NCBI RefSeq assembly: GCF_044597725.1
Contig: NZ_CP139003.1
Location: 1,922,001-1,986,000 of the forward strand
From: Bermanella sp044597725
GTDB taxonomy: Bacteria; Pseudomonadota; Gammaproteobacteria; Pseudomonadales; Oceanobacteraceae
Length of the DNA: 64,000 bases
Direction of reading: 5' to 3'
A model generated the notes under the pieces. The model worked only from the letters and a program-made list of their open reading frames with translations, had not been told where the DNA came from and searched no databases. Made by a program: the position numbers and the translations under genes. Shown here piece by piece: positions 34,959 to 44,437 of this stretch (position 1 is the stretch's first letter; every line of letters starts with the position of its first letter).

Positions 34959-36167
34959 ATGAGTTTACGATCTTTTTTAGATAGCCTCGAACCGCATTTT
35001 ACCAAAGGCGGTAAGTTCGAGAAAATGTACCCGCTTTACGAAGCGGTTGATACGGGGCTTTATTCTCCCCCAAATGTAACCAATAACTCAGCTCATGTTC
35101 GCGATGGTATCGACCTTAAGCGTATTATGATTACGGTTTGGTTATGCTGCTTCCCAGCCATGTTCTTTGGTATGTGGAACATTGGTTACCAAGCTAATAC
35201 TGCCATGGATACCATGGGTCTAACTGAGCTAGATGGTTGGCGTGGTATGATCGTATCGGCTATTGCCGGTTACGATGTTACCAGTATATGGGACAACATT
35301 ATTTACGGTGCAACCTTTTTCTTACCTATCTACATCGTTACCTTTGTTGTAGGTGGTTTCTGGGAAGTATTGTTCGCTACCGTGCGCAAACATGAAGTAA
35401 ACGAAGGTTTCTTTGTTACCTCTATCTTATTTGCTCTTATCTGCCCACCTGATATCCCATTGTGGCAAGTGGCCCTTGGTATCAGCTTTGGTGTGGTTAT
35501 TGGTAAAGAAATTTTTGGTGGTACTGGTAAAAACTTCCTTAACCCAGCCCTTACTGGTCGTGCCTTCTTGTTCTTCGCTTATCCTGCACAAATTTCAGGT
35601 GATGCCGTTTGGACAGCAGTGGATGGTTTCTCTTCAGCAACTCCTCTAAGCAATTTTTACACTGGCGGTTTAGATGCTGTGATGGCAAGTGGTGTTACGT
35701 GGACAGATGCATTCTTTGGCTTTATTCAAGGGTCTATCGGTGAAACCAGCACTCTGGCCATTTTAATTGGTGGTTTTGTGTTGTTGGTTATGGGTATTGC
35801 ATCATGGCGCATTGTTGCCGGTGTGATGATCGGTATGGTGGCGTTATCGTCATTACTTAACTTTATTGGCTCTACTACCAACCCGATGTTTGCCATGCCT
35901 TGGTATTGGCACTTAGTGGTGGGCGGTTTCGCATTTGGTATGATTTTTATGGCAACAGACCCTGTATCTGCCTCCATGACTAATACAGGTAAATTCGTGT
36001 TTGGTGCATTGATTGGTGTAATGGTGGTGCTGATTCGTGTGGTTAACCCAGCATTCCCAGAGGGTATGATGTTGGCAATTCTATTTGCTAACTTGTTCGC
36101 TCCTCTAATCGACCATTTTGTAGTTCAAGCAAACATTAAACGGAGGATGGCTCGCAATGTCGGCTAA
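34959..36167 (+). CDS. nqrB: Na+-NQR subunit B
   Basis: A 402-residue integral membrane subunit with about ten transmembrane helices. The covalent FMN site is the Thr in DGFSSATPLSNF. It carries riboflavin/FMN cofactors and forms the main Na+ path. It overlaps nqrC by 11 bp. The FMN is attached by ApbE, encoded at 45.4 kb. Confidence 0.97.
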   Translation: MSLRSFLDSLEPHFTKGGKFEKMYPLYEAVDTGLYSPPNVTNNSAHVRDGIDLKRIMITVWLCCFPAMFFGMWNIGYQANTAMDTMGLTELDGWRGMIVSAIAGYDVTSIWDNIIYGATFFLPIYIVTFVVGGFWEVLFATVRKHEVNEGFFVTSILFALICPPDIPLWQVALGISFGVVIGKEIFGGTGKNFLNPALTGRAFLFFAYPAQISGDAVWTAVDGFSSATPLSNFYTGGLDAVMASGVTWTDAFFGFIQGSIGETSTLAILIGGFVLLVMGIASWRIVAGVMIGMVALSSLLNFIGSTTNPMFAMPWYWHLVVGGFAFGMIFMATDPVSASMTNTGKFVFGALIGVMVVLIRVVNPAFPEGMMLAILFANLFAPLIDHFVVQANIKRRMARNVG

Positions 36168-36960
36168 AAACGATAGCATTAAAAAAACCATTACGGTTGC
36201 GGTGCTTTTGTGCCTTGTGTGCTCAGTCATCGTTTCCGGAGCGGCGGTTTCTTTGAAGCCGGTCCAGGTTAAAAACCAATTGTTAGATAAAAAGAAAAAC
36301 ATTTTGGCAGCGGCAGGTTTGCTACAAGATGGTGTTTCTGTGGAAGAACAATTTGAGCAAGTTTCAACGCGCATTGTTAACCTGAAAACAGGCGAGTATG
36401 CCACGCAATCTGAACTTGAAAAATTGGCGGCTTCGGGTTATCCCAAAGCACGTTTTGATCAGCAAAAGTTGTCAAAAGACCCTGAGTTTAGTGAAAAGCT
36501 AGGCAGCAAGGAAGACATTGCTAGTATCAAGCGCCAAGAACAGTACGCTGCGGTTTATTTGGTAGAGAAAGAAGGCCAAGTGGATCGTATTATTTTGCCA
36601 GTACATGGTTACGGCTTATGGTCAACACTTTATGGCTTTGTTGCTTTGGAAGGTAATGCGCAAACTATCGCAGGTTTGGGTTTCTATTCTCACGCTGAAA
36701 CCCCAGGGTTAGGTGGTGAAGTTGATAATCCTAAGTGGAAGTCTCAGTGGCAAGGCAAGAAAGTTTATGACGCCCAAGGTGATGTAGCGATTGATGTGGT
36801 TAAGGGTACGGTTGATCCAAGTAACCCTAAATCTAAATACCAAGTTGATGGCTTATCTGGTGCAACACTAACCAGTAATGGTGTTGAAAACTTGATGCGT
36901 TATTGGTTAGGCAAGCAAGGCTTTGCTGCTTATCTGGATAAATTTGGGCAGGGGGCATAA
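36157..36960 (+). CDS. nqrC: Na+-NQR subunit C
   Basis: A 267-residue subunit with one N-terminal membrane anchor (about residues 13-32) and a periplasmic FMN-binding domain. The flavinylation motif DGLSGATLTSNG near the C-terminus carries the Thr that is linked to FMN. Normal length; 2 bp before nqrD. Confidence 0.97.
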   Translation: MSAKNDSIKKTITVAVLLCLVCSVIVSGAAVSLKPVQVKNQLLDKKKNILAAAGLLQDGVSVEEQFEQVSTRIVNLKTGEYATQSELEKLAASGYPKARFDQQKLSKDPEFSEKLGSKEDIASIKRQEQYAAVYLVEKEGQVDRIILPVHGYGLWSTLYGFVALEGNAQTIAGLGFYSHAETPGLGGEVDNPKWKSQWQGKKVYDAQGDVAIDVVKGTVDPSNPKSKYQVDGLSGATLTSNGVENLMRYWLGKQGFAAYLDKFGQGA

Positions 36961-36962
36961 TC

Positions 36963-37622
36963 ATGTCAGTAAAAGAAATTGTTGCTGAACCGATATTTAA
37001 AAACAATCCCATTGCGGTTCAGATTTTGGGTGTATGTTCTGCACTTGCAGTAACAACAAGTCTAAACGTAACACTGGTAATGTGTATTGCATTAACCTCT
37101 GTTGTTGCCTGTTCGAATTTTGCGGTATCGCTTATTCGTAATCATATTCCCGGTAATATTCGTATTATCGTACAAATGACGATTATCGCCTCGTTGGTAA
37201 TTGTGGTTGACCAAATATTGAAAGCGTATGCATATGAGATTAGTAAGCAACTTTCAGTGTTTGTGGGTCTAATTATTACTAACTGTATCGTAATGGGACG
37301 CGCGGAAGCCTTTGCCATGAAAAACCCTCCTGGCTTGAGCTTTATGGATGGTATCGGCAACGGCTTAGGTTATTCTGTCGTGTTAATTGCAGTGGCAACA
37401 GTTCGTGAGCTATTGGGTTCTGGTTCGTTGTTTGGCTTTGAGATTCTACCATTGGTAACAAACGGTGGTTGGTACTACAGCAATGGTTTATTGCTATTAC
37501 CACCTAGTGCCTTCTTCATTATTGGTATTTTCATCTGGGTATCTCGTACCTTTATCCCAGAACAAGTAGAAGAAGCTGACTTTAAGATTCAGCCCAATAC
37601 AGTGACGTCGGGGGCTCATTAA
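36963..37622 (+). CDS. nqrD: Na+-NQR subunit D
   Basis: A 219-residue membrane protein of the NqrDE/RnfAE family with six helices. The conserved cysteines are in ILGVCSALAV and ITNCIVMGR; with the matching pair in NqrE they hold the intramembrane iron-sulfur centre. Its stop overlaps the nqrE start by 1 bp. Confidence 0.97.
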   Translation: MSVKEIVAEPIFKNNPIAVQILGVCSALAVTTSLNVTLVMCIALTSVVACSNFAVSLIRNHIPGNIRIIVQMTIIASLVIVVDQILKAYAYEISKQLSVFVGLIITNCIVMGRAEAFAMKNPPGLSFMDGIGNGLGYSVVLIAVATVRELLGSGSLFGFEILPLVTNGGWYYSNGLLLLPPSAFFIIGIFIWVSRTFIPEQVEEADFKIQPNTVTSGAH

Positions 37623-38230
37623 TGGAACATTTTATCTCTTTATTTGTTAAGGCAGTATTCGTAGAGAATATGGCGTTAGCCTTTTTCTTGGGGATGTGTA
37701 CCTTCTTGGCCATCTCTAAGAAAATTCAAACTTCTTTAGGTTTGGGTATCGCGGTTATCGTTGTTTTAACAATTACAGTACCCGTAAATAATTTAATTTA
37801 TACCTACTTGCTAAAAGAAGGGGCCCTTGCTTGGGCAGGTTTACCTAATGTCGACCTTAGTTTCTTAGGTTTGCTAAGTTACATTGGTGTAATTGCAGCA
37901 ATCGTACAAATCTTGGAAATGTTCTTGGATAAGTACGTACCTGCACTGTATAACGCGCTAGGGGTTTTCCTTCCGCTGATTACCGTAAACTGTGCTATTT
38001 TGGGTGCGTCTTTGTTCATGGTAGAGCGTGATTATCAATTTGGTGAATCGGTAGTTTATGGTTTAGGTGCGGGTACAGGTTGGGCACTTGCTATAACGGC
38101 CTTGGCTGGTATTCGTGAAAAATTAAAATACAGTGATGTGCCAAAAGGTCTTGAAGGCTTAGGGATTACCTTTATGACGGTAGGCTTAATGTCTTTAGGC
38201 TTTATGTCATTTTCCGGCGTATCTCTATAA
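37622..38230 (+). CDS. nqrE: Na+-NQR subunit E
   Basis: A 202-residue six-helix membrane protein, paralogous to NqrD, with cysteines in FLGMCTFLAI and TVNCAILGAS that complete the intramembrane iron-sulfur centre. It is translationally coupled to nqrD and starts the step of electron transfer from NqrF towards NqrC. Confidence 0.97.
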   Translation: MEHFISLFVKAVFVENMALAFFLGMCTFLAISKKIQTSLGLGIAVIVVLTITVPVNNLIYTYLLKEGALAWAGLPNVDLSFLGLLSYIGVIAAIVQILEMFLDKYVPALYNALGVFLPLITVNCAILGASLFMVERDYQFGESVVYGLGAGTGWALAITALAGIREKLKYSDVPKGLEGLGITFMTVGLMSLGFMSFSGVSL

Positions 38231-38245
38231 GGATGGTGACAGCAA

Positions 38246-39481
38246 ATGGGTGAATATACAGAAATTGTTTTAGGCGTAGGCATGTTTACCGCTGTTGTGC
38301 TTGCACTGGTGGCGGTTATTTTAAGTGCTCGTTCGAAGCTAGTGAGTACAGGCGATGTCACCATAGAAGTAAATGGTGATCCTGAGAAAACCATTAAGGC
38401 AAAAGCAGGTGATAAGCTTTTGGCTACACTTGCTAACAACGGTGTGTTTTTATCGTCTGCATGTGGCGGTGGTGGTACTTGCGCGCAGTGTAAGTGTCAG
38501 GTATTCGAAGGTGGCGGCTCAATGCTGCCAACAGAAGAGTCTCACTTTACAAAGCGTGATGCTCGTGAAGGCTGGCGTTTATCGTGCCAAGTGCCTGTAA
38601 AGCAAGACATGAAGATCGAAGTAGAGGATGAAGTATTTGGTGTGAAAAAATGGGAATGTACGGTTGAGTCTAACCCTAACGTTGCTACTTTCATCAAAGA
38701 ACTGACTCTGAAACTGCCTGAGGGTGAGAATGTAGACTTCCGTGCAGGTGGTTATGTTCAGCTAGAAAGTCCTCCGTTTGAAGTTAATTTTTCAGACTTT
38801 GATATTGAAGAAGAATATCGTGGTGATTGGGAGAAGTTTGGTTTCTTCGATCTTAAAACCGTAAGTAAAGAAAACGTTATTCGCGCATACTCCATGGCGA
38901 ATTATCCCGAAGAGCGTGGTGTGGTTAAATTCAATATTCGTATTGCAACACCACCTCCAGGAACAACCAATGTTCAGCCGGGTATTATGTCTTCTTATGT
39001 ATTTAATATGAAGCCAGGTGATACCGTAACTGTATACGGTCCGTTCGGTGAGTTCTTTGCTAAAGATACTGACGCCGAGATGGTTTTCATTGGCGGTGGT
39101 GCAGGTATGGCGCCTATGCGTTCACATATCTTTGACCAGCTTAAACGTCTTAAATCGTCTCGTAAGATTAGTTTCTGGTACGGCGCGCGTTCGTTACGTG
39201 AACTGTTCTATCAAGATGAGTATGATGCTCTGGCTGACGAGTTTGATAACTTTGAATGGCATGTTGCCATGTCAGACCCGCAACCAGAAGATAACTGGGA
39301 AGGGTTAACTGGGTTTATCCATAACGTATTGTATGATCAATACCTTAAAGATCACCCAGCCCCAGAAGATTGTGAGTTCTACATGTGTGGGCCTCCAATC
39401 ATGAACCAGTCGGTTATCCAAATGTTAGAAGACTTAGGTGTAGAGCCTGAAAATATCATGTTGGATGACTTTGGCGGCTAA
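38246..39481 (+). CDS. nqrF: Na+-NQR subunit F, NADH-oxidising
   Basis: A 411-residue protein with an N-terminal membrane anchor (about residues 5-25), a 2Fe-2S ferredoxin domain (SACGGGGTCAQCKC plus a later SCQV cysteine), and FAD/NAD-binding reductase domains (RAYSMANYP, GGGAGMAPMRSH and the C-terminal YMCGPP). It accepts electrons from NADH. It is the last gene of the operon and is followed by a strong terminator. Confidence 0.97.
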   Translation: MGEYTEIVLGVGMFTAVVLALVAVILSARSKLVSTGDVTIEVNGDPEKTIKAKAGDKLLATLANNGVFLSSACGGGGTCAQCKCQVFEGGGSMLPTEESHFTKRDAREGWRLSCQVPVKQDMKIEVEDEVFGVKKWECTVESNPNVATFIKELTLKLPEGENVDFRAGGYVQLESPPFEVNFSDFDIEEEYRGDWEKFGFFDLKTVSKENVIRAYSMANYPEERGVVKFNIRIATPPPGTTNVQPGIMSSYVFNMKPGDTVTVYGPFGEFFAKDTDAEMVFIGGGAGMAPMRSHIFDQLKRLKSSRKISFWYGARSLRELFYQDEYDALADEFDNFEWHVAMSDPQPEDNWEGLTGFIHNVLYDQYLKDHPAPEDCEFYMCGPPIMNQSVIQMLEDLGVEPENIMLDDFGG

Positions 39482-39502
39482 GCCAATTTAGATGTCATTT
39501 CT

Positions 39503-39538
39503 AACGCCCATCAATGTGTTCATTGATGGGCGTTTTTG
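39503..39538 (+). terminator. Intrinsic terminator of the nqr operon
   Basis: A long perfect stem (AACGCCCATCAATG paired with CATTGATGGGCGTT) with a three- to four-base loop and a T run, 22 bp after nqrF. Confidence 0.9.
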
Positions 39539-39577
39539 GTTATGATGTTGACTGTTTTAAGCATTCAGGGGCAAATC

Positions 39578-40747
39578 ATGAGCACAGACTTTCCCTTATT
39601 TGGCGACGACATTAATCGCGCTGAATCGGATTCAATCAAGTGGAAGCGTTATCGAGGTAAAGATATTCTCCCCATGTGGGTAGCCGATATGGACTTTAAA
39701 GTAGCTGATCCCATTCTAGCTGCGATTGAAGATCGGGTGAGCCATGGGGTGTTAGGGTATGGCTCGGATGCGCCTGAATTACGCAAAGCAATTGTTGAGC
39801 ACTGTGTTGAACATTACGGTTGGCATATAGAGCCTAGCTGGATTGTTTTTACCCCTGGTGTGATTAAAGGGCTTAATATCGCCCGTGCAATGGCCATCAA
39901 GAGTGGCAAAACCGCTGGTGTAACAGCATTACCTGTTTATCCTCATCTTATGCGTCAAGCACCTATTCTAGAGTTTAATAATCAGTTTTTTCCTATGACA
40001 AAGGAAGAGGGAGGCTGGCACTTTGATATAGAGTCTCTGAAAGCTCAAATTACCGCGGATACTGGCGTGCTGTTGCTTTGTAACCCGCATAACCCCATTG
40101 GTAAGGTTTATAGTCGTCACGAACTCACCGAAATAGCCAGCGTTTGTGAAGAGTATGATTTGCTGATTTGCTCAGACGATGTGCACTGCGATTTAATTCT
40201 TAATGATAAGCAGCATACGCCAATAGCCTCATTAAACGATAAAGTAGCAAACCGTTCTATTACGCTTATGGCACCCAGTAAAACGTTTAATGTTGCGGGG
40301 CTTGATATGGCGTTTGCCATTATCCCAAATGCGGAACTGCGTCAGCAGTATCAAGCCTTGATGGATGGTTTAGTTGGGCATGTGAATATCTTAGGTATGA
40401 GTGCAGCCTTAGCTGCGTTTACTCAAGCAGAGTCTTGGCGTAAGCGATTGATTGCGTATTTACGCGATAATCAGACACTGATTCAGGAGGCATTAGGGTC
40501 ATTAAAAGGCGTTTCGTTTATTCCGTCTGAAGCCACTTACTTAGCCTGGATTGATGTTTCTGAGCTTAAACTTGAAGACCCTAAGGGGTACTTTGAGACC
40601 TTTGGTGTGGGGTTGTCGGCAGGTTCGGAATTTGGTGATGATCGCTATGTTCGGTTGAACTTTGGTTGCCAGCGTCCGTTATTGGCCCAAGCATTAGTTC
40701 GAATGAGCCAAGCTGTAGAGGCTCGTTGTGAGGAATTAGGGTTGTAA
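39578..40747 (+). CDS. MalY/PatB-type PLP-dependent C-S lyase/aminotransferase
   Basis: A 389-residue fold-type I PLP enzyme. ATG 39578 has AGGGG about 7 bases upstream and gives the family N-terminus, followed by SIKWKRYRGKDILPMWVADMDF, diagnostic of the MalY/PatB group. It has CNPHNPIGKVY and the PLP-lysine region APSKTFNVAGLDMAF. Members cleave cystathionine or cysteine conjugates, or act as aminotransferases. It sits alone after the nqr terminator; the substrate is unknown. Confidence 0.92.
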   Translation: MSTDFPLFGDDINRAESDSIKWKRYRGKDILPMWVADMDFKVADPILAAIEDRVSHGVLGYGSDAPELRKAIVEHCVEHYGWHIEPSWIVFTPGVIKGLNIARAMAIKSGKTAGVTALPVYPHLMRQAPILEFNNQFFPMTKEEGGWHFDIESLKAQITADTGVLLLCNPHNPIGKVYSRHELTEIASVCEEYDLLICSDDVHCDLILNDKQHTPIASLNDKVANRSITLMAPSKTFNVAGLDMAFAIIPNAELRQQYQALMDGLVGHVNILGMSAALAAFTQAESWRKRLIAYLRDNQTLIQEALGSLKGVSFIPSEATYLAWIDVSELKLEDPKGYFETFGVGLSAGSEFGDDRYVRLNFGCQRPLLAQALVRMSQAVEARCEELGL

Positions 40748-40944
40748 TAAAAATGAAACAATTGTGCTTTATTAAGCATTTTGTTTCGCTGGTGGGATAA
40801 CTGGTTGATTCTAACGTTCTTTTTCGTAAAAAGTATGCCAACTACGTATCATTATCGCTAATAATTGTGTTTCTTGATTGAAAAATAATCTTTTTAAGGT
40901 ATTACTATATAGACAGCCATTCATAGATTAAATTTTCAGCAATC

Positions 40945-41334
40945 ATGAAAGTAGCCACTATTCAGAAAACAGAGCAAGAAACCTATTTTGTCGCCAGCGT
41001 ACTGACCGACGACGATGTGGAGTTGTCCGGTATTTCTGGTGCGAACATTAGCCCCAGAGGTGTGACCTTGTGTTGTACTCCTGAGCAAATTAAATGCTTT
41101 AATTATGGCGTTGATAAAGAGCAGCAAACTAAGTACAAATCGGTACTTTTGACCTTGGTAATGCATTTAGCCTCGGGCGAGGATATTGAGCTTGAAACAC
41201 GAGCGGATGTGCATAGCATTTGCCGACGTTCGCAAACTGTGTTTGAGGTAAATCTTGTCTTCAAAGATATGATGCAAGACGGCTATCGTCATATAGCCCG
41301 CTATATAGTGGAGTCGGAAGACCACTCTGCTTGA
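40945..41334 (+). CDS. PilZ-like domain protein, degenerate
   Basis: A 129-residue cytoplasmic protein with a predicted beta-rich core. NISPRG (about residues 31-36) matches the [D/N]xSxxG half of the PilZ c-di-GMP motif, and RRSQTVFEVNLVF...RHIARYI resembles the last PilZ strands and helix. The first motif half, RxxxR, is not visible in the right place, so c-di-GMP binding may be lost. Its 3' end overlaps the convergent yigZ-type gene by 34 bp. The domain call is tentative. Confidence 0.5.
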   Translation: MKVATIQKTEQETYFVASVLTDDDVELSGISGANISPRGVTLCCTPEQIKCFNYGVDKEQQTKYKSVLLTLVMHLASGEDIELETRADVHSICRRSQTVFEVNLVFKDMMQDGYRHIARYIVESEDHSA

Positions 41335-41894
41335 AATGGAAGCGCAAGGTCCACGCCTTGTGGGATTTCAACGCTTAATTCTACCCCGGTTCCGTAGCTC
41401 GCTTCTAAGATGTGGCCATCTTGGTTTTCTATAATGCGTCTGACTTGAGCTTCATGTGTAAATGGCACTGTGATGGTGCCTGTTTCCATAACGACCTTCG
41501 TTACTAGGTCTGCTTCGCTTAGTACGCTCTTGGCTGCATCCCCGTATGCCCTCGCCAAACCGCCTGTTCCTAGTTTGGTTCCACCAAAATACCGCACCAC
41601 AACCACCGTTGTTTCACCTATATTAGCGTGTTCCAAATGGGAGAAAATGGGCATGCCAGCGGTCCCGCTGGGCTCATTATCATCACTAAATCCATACATG
41701 TTGCTATCACTTGGCTTGCCGGCAATAAAGCCGTAGCAGTGATGACGTGCATCAGGGTATTGGCTTTTGATGTTTTGTATGAAGGATTTTGCTGCCTCCA
41801 CACCTGGGGTGTGAGCAACATAGGCGATGAATCGGCTACGCTTTACTTCTATTTCGCAGCGGTGCTGGTTTTTTGGAACGAGATAATCAGTCAT
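41301..41894 (-). CDS. YigZ/IMPACT family protein (UPF0029)
   Basis: A 197-residue protein. The start at 41894 gives MTDYLVPKNQHRCEIEVKRSRFIAYV, the family opening. The motif VVVVRYFGGTKLGTGGLARAYGDA is diagnostic. E. coli YigZ and eukaryotic IMPACT share this fold and IMPACT modulates Gcn2; the bacterial role is unclear. Its start overlaps the end of the RlmG-type gene by 8 bp, so it is the last gene of a three-gene minus-strand operon. Confidence 0.93.
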   Translation of the reverse strand: MTDYLVPKNQHRCEIEVKRSRFIAYVAHTPGVEAAKSFIQNIKSQYPDARHHCYGFIAGKPSDSNMYGFSDDNEPSGTAGMPIFSHLEHANIGETTVVVVRYFGGTKLGTGGLARAYGDAAKSVLSEADLVTKVVMETGTITVPFTHEAQVRRIIENQDGHILEASYGTGVELSVEIPQGVDLALPFQAEWSSDSTI

Positions 41895-42996
41895 GGGCAC
41901 AAAGGATAACAAACTTATTATTGCTGGCCACTTGTTTAACTTGTTTGAAAAGACGTTTCAATGGAATGTGATAAGCCAGATGACGATTGGCAACAATAAA
42001 TAATTGACCGTTTGAGGTTAGGTGCTGTTTAGCCTGTTTGAACAAACGTTTGGCGATATGATCGCTTACAGCGTTATGCTCATGAAAGGGGGGGTTGCAA
42101 ATAATGAGCTCATATTGATGCTCAATTGTATGTGGTATCCCATCCACCCAGAAAGCATTATTTTGCTCGGCTTTGTGGTTTGCAGGGAAATTAGTTTGCC
42201 ACGCATGTTTACAGCTATTAATAGCCATAGCCGATTCATCATAAAAGTGAATGTGGCTTTGTGGATATTGTTTTTTATAGATAAGGCCTAATATTCCACT
42301 GCCAGCACATAAATCTGCGATCGCTTCTCGTTGCGGTAGTTTATTATAGTGTTCAAGCAAAAACGCAGCGCCTGGGTCGAGTTTGTCACGGCCAAATACA
42401 TTGGCATGTGTTTCTAAGCTAAGGCCGTGCAGAACGTTTGTTTTAGGATATCCGCAAGCCTGATTTTGCTTTGGATAAAGCTTAAAAATGGTGGCTTTCT
42501 TTTTGAAAGGAAGGCGTTCTACCTCGCCAAACTTTTGTAAAAACGACAGTAGGGTTTTAGGTAAGTGTTTCATCATGCCAGCAAGCCAAATCTCTTGGCT
42601 GCCATGCTCAATGCTTTTTTCGATTAAATAATGGGTGTAGCTACCGTTACGCGGCAGCTGGATAATTGCTTTTTGTCCATAACCACGCTGGGGAGGATTC
42701 TTAAACAGTGTATTGCTGCGTTGGAAACTAGGCTCTATATCATTAAGTTCTAAGTTTTGACTGAGGGCGTCATGGGCGCAGGCGCTGTCGTTAAACCAAT
42801 TGGAGATGCGTGTATTGAGGGCGCAGGCCAGTGCGCCAAAGTGATCACACATTACATCTAGCGAATGACTAGGGGATGTTTGAAGTTCTTCTATGAGATA
42901 TTCGTCGGCTGCATCCCAAGCACGCAGAGGTTGCTGCTTGGGTACGCCAGGGCGCACCAGTTTAAGGGCGAGCCCTGCAGCAGTTAGTGTATCCAT
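41887..42996 (-). CDS. rlmG: 23S rRNA guanine-N2 methyltransferase, RlmG-like
   Basis: A 369-residue two-domain methyltransferase of the RlmG/RsmC type. The N-terminus has LRAWDAADEYLIEEL, as in E. coli RlmG. The C-terminal SAM domain has ADLCAGSGILGL and the catalytic ICNPPFHEHNAVSDHIAKRLF. RlmG makes m2G1835 in 23S rRNA. Length and N-terminal pattern favour RlmG over RsmC. It starts 9 bp after the upstream basic-protein gene and overlaps the yigZ-type gene by 8 bp. Confidence 0.88.
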   Translation of the reverse strand: MDTLTAAGLALKLVRPGVPKQQPLRAWDAADEYLIEELQTSPSHSLDVMCDHFGALACALNTRISNWFNDSACAHDALSQNLELNDIEPSFQRSNTLFKNPPQRGYGQKAIIQLPRNGSYTHYLIEKSIEHGSQEIWLAGMMKHLPKTLLSFLQKFGEVERLPFKKKATIFKLYPKQNQACGYPKTNVLHGLSLETHANVFGRDKLDPGAAFLLEHYNKLPQREAIADLCAGSGILGLIYKKQYPQSHIHFYDESAMAINSCKHAWQTNFPANHKAEQNNAFWVDGIPHTIEHQYELIICNPPFHEHNAVSDHIAKRLFKQAKQHLTSNGQLFIVANRHLAYHIPLKRLFKQVKQVASNNKFVILCAHD

Positions 42997-43005
42997 AAGA
43001 GGTGC

Positions 43006-43350
43006 TTAGAATGTATCAGACTGCTTGGGACGCTCTAGTTGATCCCATAGATTTTGCGGTGCCTCATCGTTATAAGAGGTCTTTTGCTGCTCTTGCACCT
43101 GCACATCCTCTTGTTTAGCTTTCTCTGCCTTGACAGGGGCTGGCTTTTTCGCCATGTGCTGGGGTTCTACTAAGTTATTTTCATCCAAAAAGCGCTGATA
43201 TACCGAACGCGGACGCTCGACTTTACGCGGGTTTGCGGCTTTCTTTTTGGCTTTACGTTGCTTGTTTTCAAGCTTCATGCGCTCTTTGCTGCCGGTTTTT
43301 ATGCCGCCAGTTACACGTTTTAATGAGCGAGTCTTTTTCTTGCGAGACAT
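43006..43350 (-). CDS. Small highly basic protein of unknown function
   Basis: A 114-residue protein beginning MSRKKKTRSLKR (start at 43350 preferred to the upstream in-frame codon). The first ~55 residues are very Lys/Arg-rich and the C-terminal half is Gln/Glu-rich and likely disordered. The basic start resembles YihI-type ribosome-assembly factors in composition only. It is co-directional with rlmG (9 bp gap), which hints at a ribosome-related role. Family not recognised. Confidence 0.55.
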   Translation of the reverse strand: MSRKKKTRSLKRVTGGIKTGSKERMKLENKQRKAKKKAANPRKVERPRSVYQRFLDENNLVEPQHMAKKPAPVKAEKAKQEDVQVQEQQKTSYNDEAPQNLWDQLERPKQSDTF

Positions 43351-43485
43351 AGTCCACACCTTTGAATTTGCGGCGCATTTTATCACACATTTGCAGAAAT
43401 GAAATTGATTGTTTTTTAGTCGCTTGTCTTTTTTTGTCTTCTACATGGTACAATCGCCGCCTCATATGGCATATAAGTATATTTT

Positions 43486-44436
43486 GTGGACTACTACAGC
43501 GCATTTTCCGCTACATTTGGCGTGACCGCACCAGTATTCATTCTCGTGTTTTTTGGCCTTTTCTTGCGTCAAAAGCAGCAAATCTCGGCAGAATTCGTCT
43601 CAACCGCATCCCGCCTGATTTTTAACTGGTGTTTACCATTTCTTATTTTCATTGCCATGATCAACAATCCAGTGGATTTGCACCGTGAATGGTACTTTAT
43701 AGCCATTAGCGTGGGCATAGCGTTATCAAGCTTTGTTCTTGTTTGGATGAGTGCGCGTTACTGGACTCAGCCACAAGACAGGGGTGTGGCAGTGCAGGGC
43801 GCGTTTAGGAGCAATCTGGGTATTATTGGCTTGGCATTGTGTGAAAGTGCATTTGGCTCTTCTGGCTTAGCCATAGGTGCTGTGTTATTGGCGGTTGTGA
43901 CTCCCGTATTTAATGTTCTTAGTATTTGGGGGTTAAATCAGGCGCTGCACCAAAATACGCAAGGCGTTATCAAACGAGCACTCATTGATACCGCAAGAAA
44001 CCCTCTCATAATTGCTATAATCTGTGGGTTTTTTGCAACAGGGTTCGATTTCAAACCACCCAAAGTGATGTATGATAGCCTTTCTTATTTAGCCAACTTA
44101 ACATTGCCGCTAGCGCTACTCGTTATTGGAGCATCAATAAGCCTAAAGGAATTTAAGCAAACCACTCAGCTGAGCTGTTGGGTTGTATTGCTTAAATTGG
44201 TTTTTGTACCACTTTTCGCCATACTTATAGCGAAGGGTTTGGGTATAACTGGAACGCAACTGGGGTGTTTGGTCATTATGTTTGCCAGTCCAACCGCTAC
44301 CGCCAGTTTTGTTATGGTGCGTACCATTGGTGGTAACTATTCGTTGGCATCTAATATTATTGTTTTAAGCACGGTGATGGCATTGTTGACCATTAGTTTG
44401 TGGTTATATTGTTTAACGATGTTGGCGTGGTTTTAA
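43486..44436 (+). CDS. AEC family transporter
   Basis: A 316-residue membrane protein with about ten helices in two halves. It has PVFILVFFGLFLRQ near the start, AFRSNLGIIGLAL in the middle and the crossover helix region FASPTATASFVM near the end, as in the auxin efflux carrier (AEC) family. The GTG start at 43486 has no strong Shine-Dalgarno, so it is tentative. Bacterial members export or exchange organic acids; the substrate is unknown. It is coupled to the DUF4062-like gene by a 1 bp gap. Confidence 0.88.
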   Translation: MDYYSAFSATFGVTAPVFILVFFGLFLRQKQQISAEFVSTASRLIFNWCLPFLIFIAMINNPVDLHREWYFIAISVGIALSSFVLVWMSARYWTQPQDRGVAVQGAFRSNLGIIGLALCESAFGSSGLAIGAVLLAVVTPVFNVLSIWGLNQALHQNTQGVIKRALIDTARNPLIIAIICGFFATGFDFKPPKVMYDSLSYLANLTLPLALLVIGASISLKEFKQTTQLSCWVVLLKLVFVPLFAILIAKGLGITGTQLGCLVIMFASPTATASFVMVRTIGGNYSLASNIIVLSTVMALLTISLWLYCLTMLAWF

Positions 44437-44437
44437 A

